A program made the position numbers and the translations under genes. From contig JAEZEK010000283.1 of NCBI GenBank assembly GCA_023417735.1, forward strand, positions 1-19,546: a stretch of DNA of 19,546 nt, written 5' to 3'. The notes below the pieces were generated by a model. That model had not been told where the DNA came from. It saw only the letters and a list, made by a program, of their open reading frames with translations, and did not search any database. Below are positions 16,447 through 19,546 of the stretch, one piece after another. This DNA comes from Pseudomonadota bacterium. GTDB taxonomy: Bacteria; Pseudomonadota; Alphaproteobacteria; Rhizobiales; Afifellaceae. Within the stretch, counting starts at the first letter, position 1. Each line of letters begins with the position of its first letter.

Positions 16447-17753
16447 GCCCGACAGACCTGTTCCAGGCGGCCGGGCTGTCGCATACCGCTCCGCAGCCGC
16501 TCGCGGACCGGCTCCGCCCGCGGAAGCTCGCCGACGTGGTCGGCCAGGAGCATCTCGTCGGGCCGGACGGGACGCTCACCCGCATGCTGCGCTCGGGGCG
16601 GGTCGGATCGCTGGTCTTCTGGGGACCGCCGGGGACCGGCAAGACGACGGTCGCGCGTCTCCTCGCCGACGAGACGGATCTCCAGTTCCAGCAGATTTCC
16701 GCGATCTTCTCCGGGGTCGCCGACCTCAAGAAGGTGTTTAAGCAGGCGCGCGGCAGGCGGCAGGTGGGGCAGGGGACGCTTCTCTTCGTCGACGAGATCC
16801 ACCGCTTCAACAAGGCCCAGCAGGACGCCTTCCTTCCCGTCATGGAGGACGGGACGATCACGCTTGTCGGAGCGACGACCGAGAACCCGTCCTTCGAGCT
16901 CAACGCGGCGCTGCTGTCGCGGGCGAGCGTGCTCGTCTTCAAGCCGCTCGCGCCGGATGCATTGGATCTCCTCCTGCACAGGGCAGAGCGCGAGGAGGGG
17001 CGGCAGCTTCCGGTCGATGCCGGCGCCCGAGCCGCGCTCGTCCGCATGGCGGACGGCGACGGGCGCGCCGCCATCTCGCTCGCCGAGGAGGTGTGGCGGG
17101 CGGCGGCGCCGGGCGAGACCTTCGACGCGGAACGCCTGACCGCCGTGCTCCAGCGGCGCGCTCCGATCTACGACAAGGCCGCGGACGGGCACTACAACCT
17201 CATCTCGGCGCTGCACAAGGCCGTGCGGGGATCCGACCCGCAGGCCGCCCTCTACTACCTCTGCCGGATGATCGATGCCGGCGAGGACCCGATGTATCTC
17301 GCCCGGCGGCTGATCCGGATGGCGGTCGAGGACATCGGCCTTGCCGATCCCCAGGCCCTCGTCGTCTGCAATTCGGCGCGGGACGCGTACCACATGCTCG
17401 GCTCGCCGGAAGGGGAACTGGCGCTCGCCAATGCCTGCCTCTATCTCGCCACGGCGCCGAAATCGAATGCCGCCTACGTCGCCTACAAGGCGGCGATGCG
17501 GACGGCGAAGGAGGCGGGCTCGCTGCCCCCGCCGAAGCACATCCTCAACGCGCCGACCAGGCTCATGAAGGACGAGGGCTACGGCGCCGGATACGAGTAC
17601 GATCACGACGCGCCGGGCGCCTTCTCCGGCCAGGACTACTTCCCCTCGGAATTGCCGCGGCAGGAGTTCTACCGCCCCACCGAGCGCGGCTTCGAGAAGG
17701 AGCTCGCGGCCCGGATTTCACGCTGGAATCGTTTACGTTCCGAGCGTAGCTGA
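16443..17753 (+). CDS. rarA: Replication-associated recombination protein A (AAA+ ATPase)
   Basis: RarA/MgsA/WRNIP1 family, acting at stalled replication forks. ATG 16443 gives 436 residues (E. coli 447). It opens DLFQ...PLADRLRPRKLADVVGQEHLVG, then Walker A GPPGTGKT at residues 61-68, Walker B LLFVDE at 113-118 followed by IHRFNKAQQD, sensor-1 region LVGATTENPSFELN, and the RarA-specific C-terminal half YDKAADGHYNLISALHKAVRGSDP, ALYYLCRMIDAGEDPMYLARRL, and PKSNAAYVAYKAA. A DnaB-type SSB-binding or zinc-finger addition is absent, as in bacterial forms. Its ATG overlaps the protease stop (ATGA), so the two are probably made from one mRNA. Confidence 0.96.
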   Translation: MSPTDLFQAAGLSHTAPQPLADRLRPRKLADVVGQEHLVGPDGTLTRMLRSGRVGSLVFWGPPGTGKTTVARLLADETDLQFQQISAIFSGVADLKKVFKQARGRRQVGQGTLLFVDEIHRFNKAQQDAFLPVMEDGTITLVGATTENPSFELNAALLSRASVLVFKPLAPDALDLLLHRAEREEGRQLPVDAGARAALVRMADGDGRAAISLAEEVWRAAAPGETFDAERLTAVLQRRAPIYDKAADGHYNLISALHKAVRGSDPQAALYYLCRMIDAGEDPMYLARRLIRMAVEDIGLADPQALVVCNSARDAYHMLGSPEGELALANACLYLATAPKSNAAYVAYKAAMRTAKEAGSLPPPKHILNAPTRLMKDEGYGAGYEYDHDAPGAFSGQDYFPSELPRQEFYRPTERGFEKELAARISRWNRLRSERS

Positions 17754-17784
17754 CAGGACGCCGCTGCTCCTCTATTGACGACGT

Positions 17785-17814
17785 GGCCTTCGCCCACGAG
17801 CGGCGAAGCCTTTC
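17785..17814 (+). other. Bulged hairpin between rarA and the chromate-type transporter
   Basis: GGC-C-TTCGCC (17785-17794, one bulged C) pairs with GGCGAAGCC (17802-17810), nine pairs around a 7-nt loop, followed by TTT and CC. It lies 31 nt past the rarA stop and 17 nt before the transporter start. It could be a weak terminator for rarA or a leader hairpin; the T-run is too short to decide. TTGACG at 17775-17780 has no acceptable -10 partner. Confidence 0.4.
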
Positions 17815-17827
17815 CAGAAGAATCCGC

Positions 17828-18403
17828 ATGCATCCTCCACCACCACCGATGGTAGCGGAAACGGCCGAACCGCCCGGCCTCGTCCACCTGTTCTTCTCCT
17901 TCTTCTGGGTCTCGCTGATAGGCTTCGGCGGCGTGCTGCCCTGGGCCCGGCGCATGCTCGTCGAGCAGAAGCGGTGGCTGACTTCCGACCAGTTCAACGA
18001 GGACCTTGCGCTTGCGCAGTTCCTGCCCGGCCCCAACATCCTGAACCTGACGATCGTGGTCGGCCAGCGGTTCCGGGGAGCCGCCGGAACGCTTGCGGCG
18101 ACGTTCGGGCTCATGACGTCGCCGGTCCTGGTCGCGCTCGGGCTGGCGCTCCTGTACGGGCGCTACGGCCAGCTGGAGGAGGTCCACCAGGTCATGCGCG
18201 GCGTCGCCGCGGCGGCTGCCGGCCTGATTCTGGCGACCGCCGCTAAGATGGCTGTCCCGATCATCAGGGCCGACGAGCGGGTCCAGATCGCCTTCGCCAC
18301 CATCACCTTCGTCGGCGTCGCGGTGCTGGGCTTCTCCCTGCCGGCGGTGCTCTTCTCCGTCGCTCCGTTCAGCATCGCCGTCGCGCTGTGGAGGATGCGG
18401 TGA
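17828..18403 (+). CDS. CHR-family (chromate-type) transporter, N-terminal-half protein
   Basis: One half of a split CHR-superfamily transporter; characterised members export chromate or related oxyanions from the inner membrane. ATG 17828 gives 191 residues. It reads VHLFFSFFWVSLIGFGGVLPWARRMLVEQKRWL, then DLALAQFLPGPNILNLTIVVGQRFRG with the family PGPN motif, and several hydrophobic segments through VAPFSIAVALWRMR. Start choice is uncertain: GTG 17783 and ATG 17849 are in frame; only 17828 has any purine tract (AGAAGAAT) near it. The gene overlaps its partner by 4 nt, so the two halves are probably made and assembled together. Substrate is not proven. Confidence 0.87.
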   Translation: MHPPPPPMVAETAEPPGLVHLFFSFFWVSLIGFGGVLPWARRMLVEQKRWLTSDQFNEDLALAQFLPGPNILNLTIVVGQRFRGAAGTLAATFGLMTSPVLVALGLALLYGRYGQLEEVHQVMRGVAAAAAGLILATAAKMAVPIIRADERVQIAFATITFVGVAVLGFSLPAVLFSVAPFSIAVALWRMR

Positions 18404-18933
18404 GTCGCGAGGACGGCGAGCTCTGGCTGCTCGCGACCACGTTCGCATCGCTCTCGCTGCTGGCGGTCGGGGGCGTGAACGCGCTCGTGCCGGAGATCCA
18501 CCGGCTATCCGTCGACGTCTACGGATGGATGTCGTCGGCGCGGTTCACGGACCTCTTCGCGATCGCTCAGGCGGCGCCCGGCCCGAACATGATGCTCGTG
18601 ACGCTCATCGGCTGGCACGTTGCGGGGCTGCCGGGTGCGCTCCTCGCGACCGCCTGCATGACGATGCCGACTTCCATCGCCACCTTCTTCGTGGCCAAGA
18701 CCTGGGAGCGTTTCCGGCAGGCCCGCTGGCGCATCGCCGCACAGGCCGGGCTGGTCCCCGTTGCGATCGGCCTCTTCTCGGCAAGTTCGTACGTGCTTGC
18801 GCGCCACGCCGACGATTCGCTGATGGCCGCCGTCCTGACCCTCGGCACTGCGGGCTTCGTCTACTTCACCAAGGTTCATCCGCTCCTTCTGCTCGGGGTC
18901 GCCGGGCTCGCAGGCTACCTCGGACTCGTCTGA
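18400..18933 (+). CDS. CHR-family (chromate-type) transporter, C-terminal-half protein
   Basis: Second half of the short-chain CHR pair. GTG 18400 gives 177 residues: LWLLATTFASLSLLAVGGVNALVPEIHR, then TDLFAIAQAAPGPNMMLVTLIGWHVAG, the PGPN motif seen also in its partner, and hydrophobic segments to LLLLGVAGLAGYLGLV. GGAG at 18390-18393 is 6 nt from GTG 18400; GTG 18388 is an in-frame alternative lacking such spacing. The start overlaps the partner stop as GTGA. Two short proteins, each with one CHR domain, are expected to form a heterodimer, inferred from known paired short-chain CHR proteins. Confidence 0.87.
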   Translation: MSREDGELWLLATTFASLSLLAVGGVNALVPEIHRLSVDVYGWMSSARFTDLFAIAQAAPGPNMMLVTLIGWHVAGLPGALLATACMTMPTSIATFFVAKTWERFRQARWRIAAQAGLVPVAIGLFSASSYVLARHADDSLMAAVLTLGTAGFVYFTKVHPLLLLGVAGLAGYLGLV

Positions 18934-19001
18934 ACGGCCGCGCCGCGCGGGATGAGCGAGAGATGCTTGTCCAGGTCCCATCCGGTCGCTAGGGGTGGCG
19001 C

Positions 19002-19310
19002 ATGCTTCACGTCCTAATCGTCGGCTGCGGAGGCGCCCTGGGGGCGGCATCGCGCCATCTCGTCAACATTGCGGCCCTCAGGGCGTTCGGGAGCGGGTTC
19101 CCCTACGGGACGCTGACCGTGAACGTGGTCGGCGGGGTTCTCATGGGCGTGCTCGGCGGGTTCACCACCTTCTCGGCGTTTTCGCTCGACGCGATCCTGC
19201 TGTGGGAGCGCGGCGCGATCGCCGCCGCAGCCCTTTATGTCGGGGCCTCCGTCCTCCTGTCGATCGCCGCGCTCGCCCTCGGGCTCGGCATCGTTCGCGC
19301 TCTGACCTGA
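19002..19310 (+). CDS. crcB: CrcB/Fluc-type fluoride channel homologue, internally shortened
   Basis: Fluc proteins are small dimeric fluoride channels of about 120-130 residues. This one has 102. Recognisable parts are GCGGALGAASRHLVN (TM1), FPYGTLTVNVVGGVLMGVL (TM2 with the conserved Asn41) and GGFTTFSAFSLDAILLWERG (TM3 with the TTFS region), then the fourth TM. Family members have about 20 or more residues between the MGVL and GGFTTFS motifs (end of TM2, loop, start of TM3); here they are directly joined at about residues 50-52. The frame is open throughout. AGGGG lies 6 nt before the ATG. Either a functional oddity, a decayed gene or an assembly error; channel function is doubtful. Confidence 0.85.
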   Translation: MLHVLIVGCGGALGAASRHLVNIAALRAFGSGFPYGTLTVNVVGGVLMGVLGGFTTFSAFSLDAILLWERGAIAAAALYVGASVLLSIAALALGLGIVRALT

Positions 19311-19316
19311 GCCGCA

Positions 19317-19546
19317 ATGGCCGAGGTCCAGACACGCACGGTCGATCGCGACGAAGCGGGCATGCGGGTAGACCGCTGGTTCAAGACGCATTTTCCAGGA
19401 CTGGGGTTCGGGCATCTACAGAAGCTGCTGCGCTCTGGCCAGATCCGCGTCGACGGCGGCCGCGTCCAGGCGTCCAGCCGTCTCGCCGCCGGGCAGCAGG
19501 TCCGGATTCCGCCGCTGCAGGCCGGCGACGCGGTGAAGTCCCGTCC
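19317..19546 (+). CDS. RluC/RluD-like 23S rRNA pseudouridine synthase, 5' part
   Basis: The frame is open from ATG 19317 to the window end, cut by the edge; 76 codons are visible. The translation opens MAEVQTRTVDRDEAGMRVDR and continues with WFKTHFPGLGFGHLQKLLRS, GQIRVDGGRV and LAAGQQVRIPP. This is the S4-type RNA-binding domain found at the N-terminus of RluC/RluD-type synthases. The catalytic domain with its conserved Asp would lie downstream. RluC is favoured because rarA-crcB-rluC is a familiar alphaproteobacterial order, but RluD cannot be excluded. It starts 6 nt after the crcB-like stop with no strong Shine-Dalgarno, so coupling to that gene is likely. Confidence 0.85.
   Translation, partial: MAEVQTRTVDRDEAGMRVDRWFKTHFPGLGFGHLQKLLRSGQIRVDGGRVQASSRLAAGQQVRIPPLQAGDAVKSR

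Noticed and set aside
18934..19001. Fluoride (crcB) riboswitch upstream of the CrcB homologue
   Set aside because: The 68-nt gap is short and lacks the conserved crcB-motif blocks I would expect, so I cannot support it; an Rfam crcB search would decide.

Overview
This is a high-GC stretch of chromosome from an alphaproteobacterium, most likely in or near Hyphomicrobiales or Rhodospirillales. Three things point there: adk directly follows secY and no rpmJ lies between secY and rpsM; rpoA begins with the alphaproteobacterial MIQKNWQ-type start; and the genes after rplQ run degP, rarA, crcB, rluC-like, an order I recall from Hyphomicrobiales. That assignment comes from memory and not from a search. 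Nothing in the window looks like a plasmid, prophage, transposon, CRISPR array or tRNA/rRNA locus.

Positions 1-14044 hold the fused S10-spc-alpha ribosomal superoperon, all on the + strand: rpsJ-rplC-rplD-rplW-rplB-rpsS-rplV-rpsC-rplP-rpmC-rpsQ, then rplN-rplX-rplE-rpsN-rpsH-rplF-rplR-rpsE-rpmD-rplO-secY-adk, then rpsM-rpsK-rpoA-rplQ. These 27 genes make proteins of both ribosomal subunits, the SecY translocon channel, adenylate kinase and the RNA polymerase alpha subunit. They are packed tightly, with several 1-8 nt overlaps that suggest translational coupling. Three junctions are loose and structured. rpsQ/rplN carries a perfect 16-bp palindrome. adk/rpsM is a 175-bp gap with a possible promoter and two inverted repeats. 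rpsK/rpoA has a strong hairpin plus a second small one over the rpoA ribosome-binding site. The cluster ends in an intrinsic terminator at 14075-14103.

Positions 14111-14913 hold two minus-strand genes for probably exported proteins: a 75-residue cysteine-containing protein of unknown function and a 157-residue SRPBCC-fold protein. They converge on rplQ and diverge from the next + strand block.

Positions 15043-19546 hold a + strand block. It starts with a periplasmic Do-family (DegP/HtrA) protease overlapping the replication-recombination AAA+ protein RarA by 4 nt. A split, overlapping pair of CHR-family (chromate-type) transporter halves follows, then a CrcB/Fluc fluoride-channel homologue that lacks about 20 residues found in the family, then the start of an RluC-like pseudouridine synthase cut by the window end.

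No gene-free stretch exceeds about 175 bp. The core is conventional. The parts most worth a second look are the adk-rpsM leader, the two hairpins before rpoA, the shortened CrcB and the small cysteine protein. I did not find convincing evidence of a wholly new multi-gene system.
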